Source: Limnohabitans sp. 15K
GTDB lineage: Bacteria > Pseudomonadota > Gammaproteobacteria > Burkholderiales > Burkholderiaceae_C
Assembly: GCF_002778285.1 (NCBI RefSeq)
Contig: NZ_NESM01000006.1
Location: forward strand, 98,703-162,702
Reading direction: 5' to 3'
Length of the DNA stretch: 64,000 nucleotides
Shown: positions 46,459 to 54,088 of the stretch, one piece after another
Layout: each line of letters opens with the position of its first letter
How positions within the stretch are numbered: the first letter of the stretch is position 1
The notes under the pieces: generated by a model
What the model was told of the DNA's origin: nothing
Database searches by the model: none
Seen by the model: only the letters and a program-made list of their open reading frames with translations
Position numbers and translations under genes: made by a program

Positions 46459-46965
46459 TCAATTCGTGGTGATGCGGTAGGTCCGCTCGCTGCCTTCGGA
46501 CTTGCTGGAGGTGATCTCCAGTCCGAGTTTCTTTTTAAAGGCTCCGGCAAAGGTGCCGCGCACCGTATGGGATTGCCATCCGGTGGCCTCGCAGATTTGC
46601 GTGATCGTTGCGCCCTCGGCTCGCTTGAGCATCGCAATCACCTGGGCTTGCTTGCTGTTGTCACGCGTGCGTGGCTTGGCTGCAGGACTTGCTTCAGCAG
46701 ACTCAATCACTGTTTCCAGAGCCGCCATCGTGATGGGCGCTCGACGCGGTATCCCCAGCGCTTCGTAGCCCTCAGCGGCTACGAACCAATGTGTGCCGTC
46801 AGTCGTGATCAACGCCCGGTTGAAGAGGCTGTCGAGAACTTTCTTTCTGGCACCGCCCTTGAGGGTCTCGGGAAACCAGACCAGTTTGCCATCCGTGTTG
46901 ACGGCGGCGTGGTTGAGGATCTGTTGCTGCGATGCGCTCAGTTGCGCTGTGGCTGGTGTGGTCAT
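46459..46965 (-). CDS. DUF3489-type winged-helix protein
   Basis: 168 residues from MTTPATAQLSASQQQIL, preceded by CAGGAG. The C-terminal domain (SKQAQVIAMLKRAEGATITQICEATGWQSHTVRGTFAGAFKKKLGL region) is the DUF3489 DNA-binding fold. DUF3489 genes are common beside serine recombinase cassettes. It lies in the same direction as the DUF6900 and 65-residue genes upstream. Confidence 0.85.
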   Translation of the reverse strand: MTTPATAQLSASQQQILNHAAVNTDGKLVWFPETLKGGARKKVLDSLFNRALITTDGTHWFVAAEGYEALGIPRRAPITMAALETVIESAEASPAAKPRTRDNSKQAQVIAMLKRAEGATITQICEATGWQSHTVRGTFAGAFKKKLGLEITSSKSEGSERTYRITTN

Positions 46966-46978
46966 GTCGATCTCCTGA

Positions 46979-47179
46979 TTACTTTTTTGCTTGGGTTTGT
47001 GAATGGTTGGCAGCGGCGTTGCGGCCTGCCTCAAAGGCGGCTAGCAAGGCGGTCTTGATGGCCCACACGCTCACGTCATGGAAGTCGAGGCTGTCGCTGC
47101 TGCGAGTCTCAAGGGTTGCGATAAACAAGTGTTCCAGTGCGATTTGCTGGAGTTGCTGGTCTCGGGTGCTGTTGCTCAT
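46979..47179 (-). CDS. DUF6900-type small protein
   Basis: 66 residues with LETRSSDSLDFHDVSVWAIKTALLAAFEAGR, the typical DUF6900 core. Function unknown. It sits between the 65-residue gene and DUF3489 in one minus-strand unit. Confidence 0.75.
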   Translation of the reverse strand: MSNSTRDQQLQQIALEHLFIATLETRSSDSLDFHDVSVWAIKTALLAAFEAGRNAAANHSQTQAKK

Positions 47180-47190
47180 GGTGCGGCCTC

Positions 47191-47388
47191 TTAAACGTTG
47201 TGGTGCTTCTTGGCGGCGTCAAAGCCGATCCAGTTGCCCTGGTCGTTCAACCCACGTGATGCGAGCTCTTCGCGAGCCAGTCGGTTGAGGTCTAGCTCTC
47301 CGCGAGCAACCGCTGCTAAGACCTTGGTCAATGCGATCTGGATGAAGCCGACCTCGTCGACCGTGAATTCGTTGCTGGTGTAGGACAT
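47191..47388 (-). CDS. Small conserved protein heading the DUF6900-DUF3489 unit
   Basis: 65 residues from MSYTSNEFTVDEVGFIQIAL; GLNDQGNWIGFDAAKKHH is a conserved-looking end. Function unknown. It is the first gene of the minus-strand unit, and the bipartite motif (copy C) lies 34 bp before its ATG. The same motif precedes DUF2924 in the recombinase cassette, which ties the two units together. Confidence 0.7.
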   Translation of the reverse strand: MSYTSNEFTVDEVGFIQIALTKVLAAVARGELDLNRLAREELASRGLNDQGNWIGFDAAKKHHNV

Positions 47389-47422
47389 GCCTTGTTTCCT
47401 TTGGGTTGTTGCTGGTGTTCGT

Positions 47423-47453
47423 ATGAACGCTCTGAACACAAGTAAAGCCAAGT
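47423..47453 (-). promoter_or_regulatory. Bipartite motif, copy C
   Basis: Plus strand ATGAACGCTCT, 11 bases, AAGCCAAGT, upstream of the minus-strand small-gene unit. Read on the minus strand, TTGGCT and GTTCAT are 17 bp apart, a weak sigma-70-like spacing shared by all three copies. Confidence 0.75.
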
Positions 47454-47508
47454 CCTGAACCCACAAGTCCCGCAAATAGTTGCGAACATTTTTAAGACTG
47501 TCGACTTC

Positions 47509-47874
47509 ATGCCACTGTCAGCGCCAACCCCTTGCAGACACCCCGGTTGTGGTGCTGTGTTGGCAAGGCCGGGCTATTGCGATACCCATCGCAAGGCGGT
47601 GCACCGTGACTACGGTCGTGCCCGGCGCAGCTTCGATGCGGAGCTGGGGTTTTATCAATCAGCCCAGTGGCGTGCGGTGCGTGCCGCTTTCTTGCGTCAG
47701 CACCCGGTGTGCGGCGCGTGTGAGCAGCGTGGTCGCGTGGTGACAGCCGTCGTGGCTGACCACGTCACGCCACTCAAGGACGGCGGTGCGCGCTTTGACA
47801 CGGCCAACCTGCAGGCGCTGTGCGTCTCATGTCACAACCGAAAGACGGCGCGCGAGACCGCAGGTCGGCGCTGA
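47509..47874 (+). CDS. HNH endonuclease of the packaging module
   Basis: 121 residues. An N-terminal Cys/His zinc site (CRHPGCGAVLARPGYCDTHR) is followed by the HNH core VVADHVTPLKDGG, ANLQALCVSCHNRKT. In HK97-type phages an HNH protein next to the terminase is needed for DNA packaging and cutting. It is divergent from the small-gene block and precedes terS. Confidence 0.9.
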   Translation: MPLSAPTPCRHPGCGAVLARPGYCDTHRKAVHRDYGRARRSFDAELGFYQSAQWRAVRAAFLRQHPVCGACEQRGRVVTAVVADHVTPLKDGGARFDTANLQALCVSCHNRKTARETAGRR

Positions 47875-48032
47875 CCACTCCCCCATAGGGGGTAGGGGGG
47901 TCTCAATCTCTACAGACGACGGCCAGAGATGCGTGCGCCTGCCAAGATTTTTGCGCGTGCAAATTGAAACCTAGGGGGGTTACCCCGAAGGCAGCCTAAT
48001 GCCGGGCTTCGCCGGTCGGGGCTAAGAGCCGA
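47875..48032. other. Spacer between HNH gene and next gene
   Basis: No gene seen. It holds G/C-rich dyads (CCCCCATAGGGGG and CCGGGCTTCGCCGG), either of which could stop transcription. Confidence 0.5.
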
Positions 48033-48260
48033 TCAGTTGAGATCGGCGATGAACTTTTCGATATTGATGGCTTTGGATTTCCCCACCGAGCGAATGATGG
48101 AGTTGGCGACGTTTTCTTCAACGACGCTGTTCCATTTGGAAAAGCTCTTGTCCGTCACGCTCTTGTCAAACGCAGATCGGACCGCCTCACGCCCAGCTTT
48201 CATATCAGCCGCCAGAGCGGACTGAACGAGGCATTTTGCGATGACGTCGGCTTTGCGCAC
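48033..48260 (-). CDS. Possible small unknown protein
   Basis: 75 residues starting with GTG (MRKADVIAKCLVQSALAADMKAGREAVRSAF), ending SIIRSVGKSKAINIEKFIADLN. The composition is protein-like and helical, but no family is recognised and the ribosome site is weak. It opposes the packaging genes. Confidence 0.4.
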   Translation of the reverse strand: MRKADVIAKCLVQSALAADMKAGREAVRSAFDKSVTDKSFSKWNSVVEENVANSIIRSVGKSKAINIEKFIADLN

Positions 48261-48320
48261 TGGGAGTTTTCCGGTGGGTTTGAAGCCTCCATGTTAACGA
48301 TTACCAACGACTGAACCCAG

Positions 48321-48779
48321 ATGGCCGGAAGAAAACCACTCCCCACGGAGATTAAAAAGCTCAGGGGAACCCTGCAAAAGTGCAGGACCAACCCGCATGA
48401 GCCGCAGCCCCAAGGGGATCTGGTTGCGCCGCCCGAGTACATGTCGGACGGAGCCAAGCAGGCCTGGCGCTATGCCATTGACAGCGCGCCCGAGCATTTG
48501 CTGCGCAAGCTCGATATGTCGGTGCTGGAGGTTTGGTCCTGCGCCGCTGACCTATACCGCAAGGCCCAGATCGGAATCACCAAGACGGGACTGCTGATCA
48601 AAGCGCCGAACACCGGTGTGCCGATGCAGTCGCCGTACCTGGCCATCGCCAACAAGCAGGCCCAGATCATGACCAAAGCGGCGGTGGAGATGGGCTTCAC
48701 GCCAGCATCACGTTCGCGCATCACGCAGCCCACCGACACGCAGATCGATTTGGATCCTTGGGCCGATATTGCAGGCTGA
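48321..48779 (+). CDS. terS: Terminase small subunit (P27 family)
   Basis: 152 residues starting MAGRKPLPTEIKKLRGT, the P27-family N-terminus. SPYLAIANKQAQIMTKAAVEMGFTPASRSRI is the conserved C-terminal part. It recognises phage DNA and recruits the large subunit. Unusually, terL does not follow directly: about 960 bp with three genes on the other strand separates them. Confidence 0.92.
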   Translation: MAGRKPLPTEIKKLRGTLQKCRTNPHEPQPQGDLVAPPEYMSDGAKQAWRYAIDSAPEHLLRKLDMSVLEVWSCAADLYRKAQIGITKTGLLIKAPNTGVPMQSPYLAIANKQAQIMTKAAVEMGFTPASRSRITQPTDTQIDLDPWADIAG

Positions 48780-48796
48780 AGTCAGCTTGTTGTTGA

Positions 48797-48988
48797 TCAG
48801 CGCTGAACCGTTTTTTGTTCCCAAGGCGATGGGGTGGACATTAGTTTGGCCAACTTGGGTTTGTCCACCGGTGGGGCATCTAAAAGCGCCATGAACTTTT
48901 GCATTTGTTCCTCGTCCATCGTGAGTCGCACTTGATCCAAGCAGTCCTGAGCCACAGCAGTTGAATTTATATCTGGTGTGCTGGTCAT
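48797..48988 (-). pseudogene. Truncated DUF1778-type antitoxin
   Basis: 63 residues. LTMDEEQMQKFMALLDAPPVDKPKLAKLM matches the C-terminal half of DUF1778 antitoxins. The ribbon-helix-helix N-terminal half is missing, and no GNAT toxin gene is nearby. It is probably a remnant next to the VapBC pair. Confidence 0.55.
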
Positions 48989-49034
48989 GAAAGTGGCCTT
49001 ATGAAATAGTGAATTGGATCAAAGAGATTTGATC

Positions 49035-49448
49035 TCAGTGGTTGCTGACCCAGTTTTCAACATGCAGCCCGGTGTAGTTCACAAAGTCCGCTTCGTTGTT
49101 GGTGACCAGTGTCACCCCTAAAGCGACCGCATGGGATGCGATGAGTTTGTCCAGAGCATCGCGGTTGCGATCTTTGTAGGCAGCTCGGATGGGGCCATAG
49201 GCCTTGGCAGCTTGTGCATCAAAAGGCGCAACCATGATGTCGTCGAGCAAGCTTTCCAGAGCCAACCGGTTGGATTCCTGTGCCGCAGTGCTTGAGCACG
49301 CGATACCAAATTCAAGCTCAGCCAAAGTCACCGCTGAAATCACCACGTCCCCCACAAAGCACTGGGCGAATCGCTCGCGCACCTCAGGCGGCTGGTGCTT
49401 CATGAGGTAGATGCAGATGTTGGTGTCGAGCATGTACTTTGGATTCAT
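49035..49448 (-). CDS. vapC: VapC toxin (PIN-domain ribonuclease)
   Basis: 137 residues. PIN acidic residues are in MLDTNICIYLM, AVTLAELEFG, RDALDKLIASHA and LVTNNEADF. VapC cleaves tRNA or rRNA when free of VapB. It overlaps vapB by 4 bp, the standard order (vapB first). It is one of two toxin-antitoxin pairs in the window and lies inside the prophage packaging module, opposite to it. Confidence 0.93.
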   Translation of the reverse strand: MNPKYMLDTNICIYLMKHQPPEVRERFAQCFVGDVVISAVTLAELEFGIACSSTAAQESNRLALESLLDDIMVAPFDAQAAKAYGPIRAAYKDRNRDALDKLIASHAVALGVTLVTNNEADFVNYTGLHVENWVSNH

Positions 49449-49681
49449 AAAGCTTCGCGTTCGCCCTCGACGTTTTCGCCTCGGCCTTGGGCCATGAAGT
49501 CTGGTGAGAACTTGGCAAGTTTTCCCAGCACATCGCCCATGCGGCGCTGCGCCGGGCGGATGCGCAACTCGTCTCCTTGGCGCTCGATGACCAGATCAAC
49601 GTCCCACGTGCTGTAGGCAAGTTCTGCGGGGATGCGAACGGCCTGCGAGTTGCCGTTCTTGAAAAGTTTGGTATTGGCCAT
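49445..49681 (-). CDS. vapB: VapB antitoxin (AbrB/SpoVT type)
   Basis: 78 residues from MANTKLFKNGNSQAVRIPAELAY, the classic VapB swapped-hairpin domain. The C-terminus (MGDVLGKLAKFSPDFMAQG) would thread into the VapC active site. The frame is open upstream into terL, but the family start and a GGGG-containing ribosome site place the ATG at 49681. The 16-bp operator lies 15 bp upstream. Confidence 0.92.
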   Translation of the reverse strand: MANTKLFKNGNSQAVRIPAELAYSTWDVDLVIERQGDELRIRPAQRRMGDVLGKLAKFSPDFMAQGRGENVEGEREAL

Positions 49682-49696
49682 GGTGAACCCCTTTTG

Positions 49697-49738
49697 GATG
49701 TACATGTACATCTTAACCCAAGAAGAAATGAATGTAAA
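49697..49738 (-). promoter_or_regulatory. vapBC promoter and operator
   Basis: On the minus strand TTTACA (49738-49733) and TAAGAT (49715-49710) are 17 bp apart. GATGTACATGTACATC (49697-49712), a perfect 16-bp palindrome, overlaps the -10 box and start point. A half site GATGTACA at 49745-49752 lies at the terL start. Confidence 0.8.
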
Positions 49739-49741
49739 CAC

Positions 49742-51472
49742 ATGGATGTACAGGGTCAAGGTCGGCAGCAAAGCTACGCAGCAGTAGCCCGCAAGTATGC
49801 GCAGGCAGTCGTTGCCGGTGACATCCTGACCTGCAAATGGGTCCAGCGAGCATGCCAAAGGCAGTTGAACGATCTGGCAAAGTTCAAGGGCAAGGCAAGT
49901 CCCTACCAGTTCAACCCAAAGCTCACCGACAAGGACGGGCGGGAGTTCCATCCCGCCGACAACCTGTGCGCGTTCATAGAGCGGCTGCCCCACGTCAAGG
50001 GGCCGCTGGCAGGCGAGACGATCAAATTGGAACCCTGGCAGGTGTTCATCCTGACCACTGTGTTCGGCTGGGTCAAGCCCGACGGTAACCGTCGCTTTCG
50101 GCGCTCGTACATCGAAGTGCCACGCGGCAACGCCAAGTCGACCCTGTCATCTGCGCTTGCGCTGTACATGCTAGCCGCTGACGGCGAAGGCGGTGCTGAG
50201 GTTTACTCCTTGGCCACCACCCGTGACCAGGCGCGTATCGTGTTTGGTGATGCGCAGACCATGGCGCGCAGGTCACAGGGCTTTCGCAGCCGTTTTTCTG
50301 TCAACGTCGGCGCGCACAACATGAACGTGCTGCAGACAGGCTCCAAGTTTGAAGCACTCTCGGCTGAAGGCTCGACGCTCGATGGCTTGAACATTCACTT
50401 TGGCTGCATTGACGAGTTGCACGCCCACAAGACACGCACCGTCTACGACGTGGTCGAGACCGGCACCGGCAAGCGAGACAACTCACTTCTGTGGGTGATC
50501 ACCACCGCTGGCAGCAATCGCGCAGGTATTTGCTACGAGGTACGCACCTTTGTAACCCGACTGCTCGATGGCGTGTTCGAGGATGACAGCCAGTTTGGCA
50601 TCGTCTACGGGCTGGATGACGGGGACGACTGGACCAGCGAAGACTCGCTGATGAAGGCCAACCCCAACTGGGGTATCTCTGTGCGCCCGGAAATTCTGGG
50701 ACCTCTGCAGGCCAAGGCCATGCAGTTGCCCAGTGCGATGAACAACTTCAAGACCAAACACTTGAACGAGTGGGTGAATGCAGACACCGCATGGATGGAC
50801 ATGCGCTCCTGGGACGCCTGTGCTGATCAGGACTTGGACATCGAGTCCTTTGCGGGCCAGCCCTGCTGGGTGGGTCTGGACCTGGCCAGCAAGACGGATA
50901 TTGCCGCCTTGGTCATTGTGTTTGCCCATCCTGAGATTGCCGATGCGTTCGCAGTCTTTGGCAAGTACTACCTGCCAGAGGACACGGTCAATGCCAATGG
51001 CAACAGTCAGTACCCCGGATGGATGCACACGGGCAGGCTGACGGTGACGCCAGGCAATGTGATTGATTTCAGTTGGATTGAAGCGGATTTGAACGACCTG
51101 TCTTCCCGCTTTGCGGTGCAGGCCGTCGCCTTTGATCCGTTTCAGGCGACGCAACTTTCGACCCGAATGATGAGTGAGGGTCTGCCCATGATTGAAGTGC
51201 GTCCGACGGTGCTGAATTTTTCAGAGCCGATGAAGACGCTTGAAGCCCTGGTGCTTCAAAAGAAATTGGTTCACGACGGTGACCCGGTGCTCGGCTGGAT
51301 GGTCAGCAACGTGGTGGCCCACCTGGACGCCAAAGACAACATTTATCCACGCAAGGAGCGAGCAGAAAACAAGATCGACGGCATCGTGGCACTGATCATG
51401 GCGCTGTCGCGCGCGATCAAACCGGGCGACTCGGTGGTGCTGGGATCCGACTACGAGTTGATGTTGCTATGA
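49742..51472 (+). CDS. terL: Terminase large subunit
   Basis: 576 residues from MDVQGQGRQQSYAAVARKY. ATPase part: VPRGNAKSTLSSALALYML (Walker A) and HFGCIDELHAH (Walker B). The nuclease domain has LDLASKTDIAALV and later acidic residues. It packages and cuts phage DNA. The chosen ATG at 49742 leaves the vapB promoter between the two genes; upstream in-frame codons run through vapB and are unlikely. Confidence 0.93.
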   Translation: MDVQGQGRQQSYAAVARKYAQAVVAGDILTCKWVQRACQRQLNDLAKFKGKASPYQFNPKLTDKDGREFHPADNLCAFIERLPHVKGPLAGETIKLEPWQVFILTTVFGWVKPDGNRRFRRSYIEVPRGNAKSTLSSALALYMLAADGEGGAEVYSLATTRDQARIVFGDAQTMARRSQGFRSRFSVNVGAHNMNVLQTGSKFEALSAEGSTLDGLNIHFGCIDELHAHKTRTVYDVVETGTGKRDNSLLWVITTAGSNRAGICYEVRTFVTRLLDGVFEDDSQFGIVYGLDDGDDWTSEDSLMKANPNWGISVRPEILGPLQAKAMQLPSAMNNFKTKHLNEWVNADTAWMDMRSWDACADQDLDIESFAGQPCWVGLDLASKTDIAALVIVFAHPEIADAFAVFGKYYLPEDTVNANGNSQYPGWMHTGRLTVTPGNVIDFSWIEADLNDLSSRFAVQAVAFDPFQATQLSTRMMSEGLPMIEVRPTVLNFSEPMKTLEALVLQKKLVHDGDPVLGWMVSNVVAHLDAKDNIYPRKERAENKIDGIVALIMALSRAIKPGDSVVLGSDYELMLL

Positions 51473-51476
51473 ACTG

Positions 51477-52994
51477 ATGGGACTGTTTACCTTTTTTGAT
51501 CGCTTTCGCGGATCTGGTAGCTCCAACGCCTCAGGTGGAGATAGGTCGCCATGGGGTGACTTTTCATTTGAGTCGATATCTGCGCGTACCAGCAGTGGCA
51601 TGCGTGTCTCGCCCGATAGCGCGCTGCGCCTAGCTGCTGTGTATGCATGCGTGCGGATCCTGGCCGAAACAATTGCATCACTGCCGTTGGTGGTTTACCA
51701 GCGCCGCCCTGACGGCGGCAAGGACAGGGTCACGGACCACTGGCTTTACCGCTTGATGGCCAAGCGGCCGAATCGGTTTCAAAATCCTTTTGAGTGGCGT
51801 GAGATGCTGCAAGGGCACCTGGCTTTGCGAGGTAACGCCTTCAACCAGATCATCACCAACCCGCGTGGCGAGATTATCGAACTCATGCCGATCCACCCGG
51901 ACCGGGTCAAGATTGAGTTGTTGCCATCAGGTGAATACCGCTACCGAATTAGCGATCGTTCTGGCTCTGAGGTGATCTTGCCAAGAGGGGAGGTCTGGCA
52001 TTTGCGTGGCCTGTCCTCGGACGGCTTGATGGGTATGAGCCCGATTGAGCTTGCCCGGGAGAATCTCGGTACTGCACTAGCAGCCCAAGGCTATGGCGCA
52101 CGTTTCTTTGCCAATGACGCCAAGCCCACAGGAGGGTGGATTGAATTTCCTGGCTCGTTCAAGGACTCCGAGGCTAAGAAGGTGTTTCGTGAGTCTTATC
52201 AGCAGGCGCAGTCCGGCTCCAACCGGGGCAAGGTCCTGGTGTTAGAAAACGGCATGAAGTTTCACGAAGTGGGCGTCACCAACAAAGACGCCCAGTTTCT
52301 GGAACTGCGCAAGTTTCAGATCACCGACGTGGCCAGACTCTTTCGTGTGCCACCGCACATGATTGCTGATCTTGATAGAGCGACCTTCTCCAATATCGAG
52401 CAGCAGAGTCTGGAGTTCGTCATGCACACCATGACGCCCTGGGCTGAGCGCTGGGAGGCCAGCATTCAATCTGAGTTACTTCTTGAGAGTGACGATATAG
52501 AAATTGAGTTTGATTTCGCCAATCTGATGCGCGGCGATGCGTCTAGCCGCTCAAGCTACTACCAAAGCGGAATTCAGAACGGCTGGCTCACCCGCAACGA
52601 AGCACGCATTGCAGAAAACCTCAATCCCATTGACGGACTTGATCAGCCACTACGACCACTCAATATGGTCGAGGAGGACGTGGCAGAGGATTTGGAAATC
52701 GATACACAAGCAGAAGCGGCAGAGCCACTGGAGAAAAAAGCGATCAAGCTTTCGGAGGATGAGAGTGTTACCCGACTCAGTGGGCGATATAGCGCCCTTG
52801 TTCAAACGACCTCTGAGCGACTTGCTCGCCGCATCAGCCGATCAGATCATCTGGCAGAAAAAGACATCTTGTTGATCTCCAAAGCCTTGGCCGTACCGCT
52901 AGACCAGGTTCAGCTTTGGGCAAGCCAGATAGACGAGCCGCTAGATCAAAAAAAGCTTACCGAATCACTTATCTCTCTCGGACAGAATTTATGA
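51477..52994 (+). CDS. Portal protein (HK97 family)
   Basis: 505 residues. SALRLAAVYACVRILAETIASLPLVVYQR, then GNAFNQIITNPRG and LRKFQITDVARLFRVPPHMIAD are portal signatures (key words: VYACVRILAE, RVPPHMI). Twelve copies form the head vertex through which DNA passes. A C-terminal extension of about 100 residues goes beyond the core portal domain. It starts 4 bp after terL and overlaps the protease gene. Confidence 0.93.
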   Translation: MGLFTFFDRFRGSGSSNASGGDRSPWGDFSFESISARTSSGMRVSPDSALRLAAVYACVRILAETIASLPLVVYQRRPDGGKDRVTDHWLYRLMAKRPNRFQNPFEWREMLQGHLALRGNAFNQIITNPRGEIIELMPIHPDRVKIELLPSGEYRYRISDRSGSEVILPRGEVWHLRGLSSDGLMGMSPIELARENLGTALAAQGYGARFFANDAKPTGGWIEFPGSFKDSEAKKVFRESYQQAQSGSNRGKVLVLENGMKFHEVGVTNKDAQFLELRKFQITDVARLFRVPPHMIADLDRATFSNIEQQSLEFVMHTMTPWAERWEASIQSELLLESDDIEIEFDFANLMRGDASSRSSYYQSGIQNGWLTRNEARIAENLNPIDGLDQPLRPLNMVEEDVAEDLEIDTQAEAAEPLEKKAIKLSEDESVTRLSGRYSALVQTTSERLARRISRSDHLAEKDILLISKALAVPLDQVQLWASQIDEPLDQKKLTESLISLGQNL

Positions 52995-53935
52995 AAAACC
53001 AACTTTTAGTGGCTGAATTTTTGGCAACGCCTTGGGCCTTGATGCCTGAGCGTTTAAGTGCTCTGGTCACCGTCATTTCCCGGTGGACACAAGGCGCGCC
53101 TGCCAGCGACGCTGCCATGTTTCAGGTCCAAACAGACCGGGTGCTGCGAGACACCCGCAGACAGACCTCGGCTGCCATTTCGGGTGGCGGCATTGCCGTC
53201 ATCCCGATTTACGGCGTCATCACACAGCGTGGAAATATGGTGGATGACGTCTCCGGCCCTGGCATGGTCAGCACCCAGATCGTCACCCAAATGCTCAGAC
53301 AAGCTGTTGCCGACGACGCGGTCAGTCAGATCCTGCTCGATATCGACAGCCCTGGCGGCAGCGTCTACGGCGTTTCTGAACTGGGTGATGCGATTTTGAG
53401 TGCCCGTGCACAAAAGCCCGTGGTGGCGATTGCGAACAGTCTGGCAGCTTCGGCTGCTTACTGGGTCGGTTCCCAGGCCAGTGAGTTCTACGTCACCGCC
53501 GGTGGCGAAGTGGGCTCGATTGGCGTGTGGCAGGCGCACCAGGACTACAGCAAAGCCATGGACGAGGCAGGCGTTAAGACCACGCTCATATCGGCGGGCA
53601 AGTTCAAGGTCGAGGGCAATCCCTATGCACCACTGGACGAAGAAGCGCAAGGATTTATGCAGTCCCGCGTAGATGACTATTACGCCGCATTTACCAAGGC
53701 TGTGGCCAAGGGGCGTGGTGTGCCCATCACCCAGGTCCGCGATGGCATGGGCCAAGGCCGTGTCCTGGGGGCTGATGCAGCCTTGGCTCAAAACATGGTG
53801 GACGGCATCGCCAGCTTTGATCAGGTCTTGAGCAAGATGCATAAAGACGCGGCGTCAAGTGCTAAGTCCAGTCCACCTGCCAAGCCCAAAACCTCCCGAT
53901 TGGCCCAAGCCCGATCAGAGCTTGGGATTTTGTAA
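52991..53935 (+). CDS. Head maturation protease, S49 (SppA-like)
   Basis: 314 residues from MKNQLLVAEFLATPWAL. The ClpP-fold core has ILLDIDSPGGSVYGVSEL and the serine in NSLAASAAYWVGSQ, with GSIGVWQAHQD after it. It trims scaffold or capsid protein during head maturation. It overlaps portal by 4 bp. The Ser/Lys/Pro-rich C-terminus may serve as scaffold. Confidence 0.92.
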   Translation: MKNQLLVAEFLATPWALMPERLSALVTVISRWTQGAPASDAAMFQVQTDRVLRDTRRQTSAAISGGGIAVIPIYGVITQRGNMVDDVSGPGMVSTQIVTQMLRQAVADDAVSQILLDIDSPGGSVYGVSELGDAILSARAQKPVVAIANSLAASAAYWVGSQASEFYVTAGGEVGSIGVWQAHQDYSKAMDEAGVKTTLISAGKFKVEGNPYAPLDEEAQGFMQSRVDDYYAAFTKAVAKGRGVPITQVRDGMGQGRVLGADAALAQNMVDGIASFDQVLSKMHKDAASSAKSSPPAKPKTSRLAQARSELGIL

Positions 53936-54088
53936 TTTGGACTGCTCAGGAGTTGCTCCGTTGAGCGCCTCCGGTCCGAACGGCGACCCGTAGGTCGCAA
54001 CCCTCATGCGTGACTAGCTTCGCGCATTTTTTAATCTTTGCAAACCCGCCACCCAAGAGGTGGTTTTTTTACGTCTGGAGAAACCCAA
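53936..54088 (+). promoter_or_regulatory. Capsid gene leader with hairpins and a terminator-like element
   Basis: The 153-bp gap holds GGAG-TTG-CTCC, GCGACC-CGTA-GGTCGC (53983-53998), an ATGCG/CGCAT stem with a T run (54006-54033), and CCACC-CAAGA-GGTGG plus seven T (54049-54070). The last is a good intrinsic terminator only 19 bp before the capsid ATG. Confidence 0.65.
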
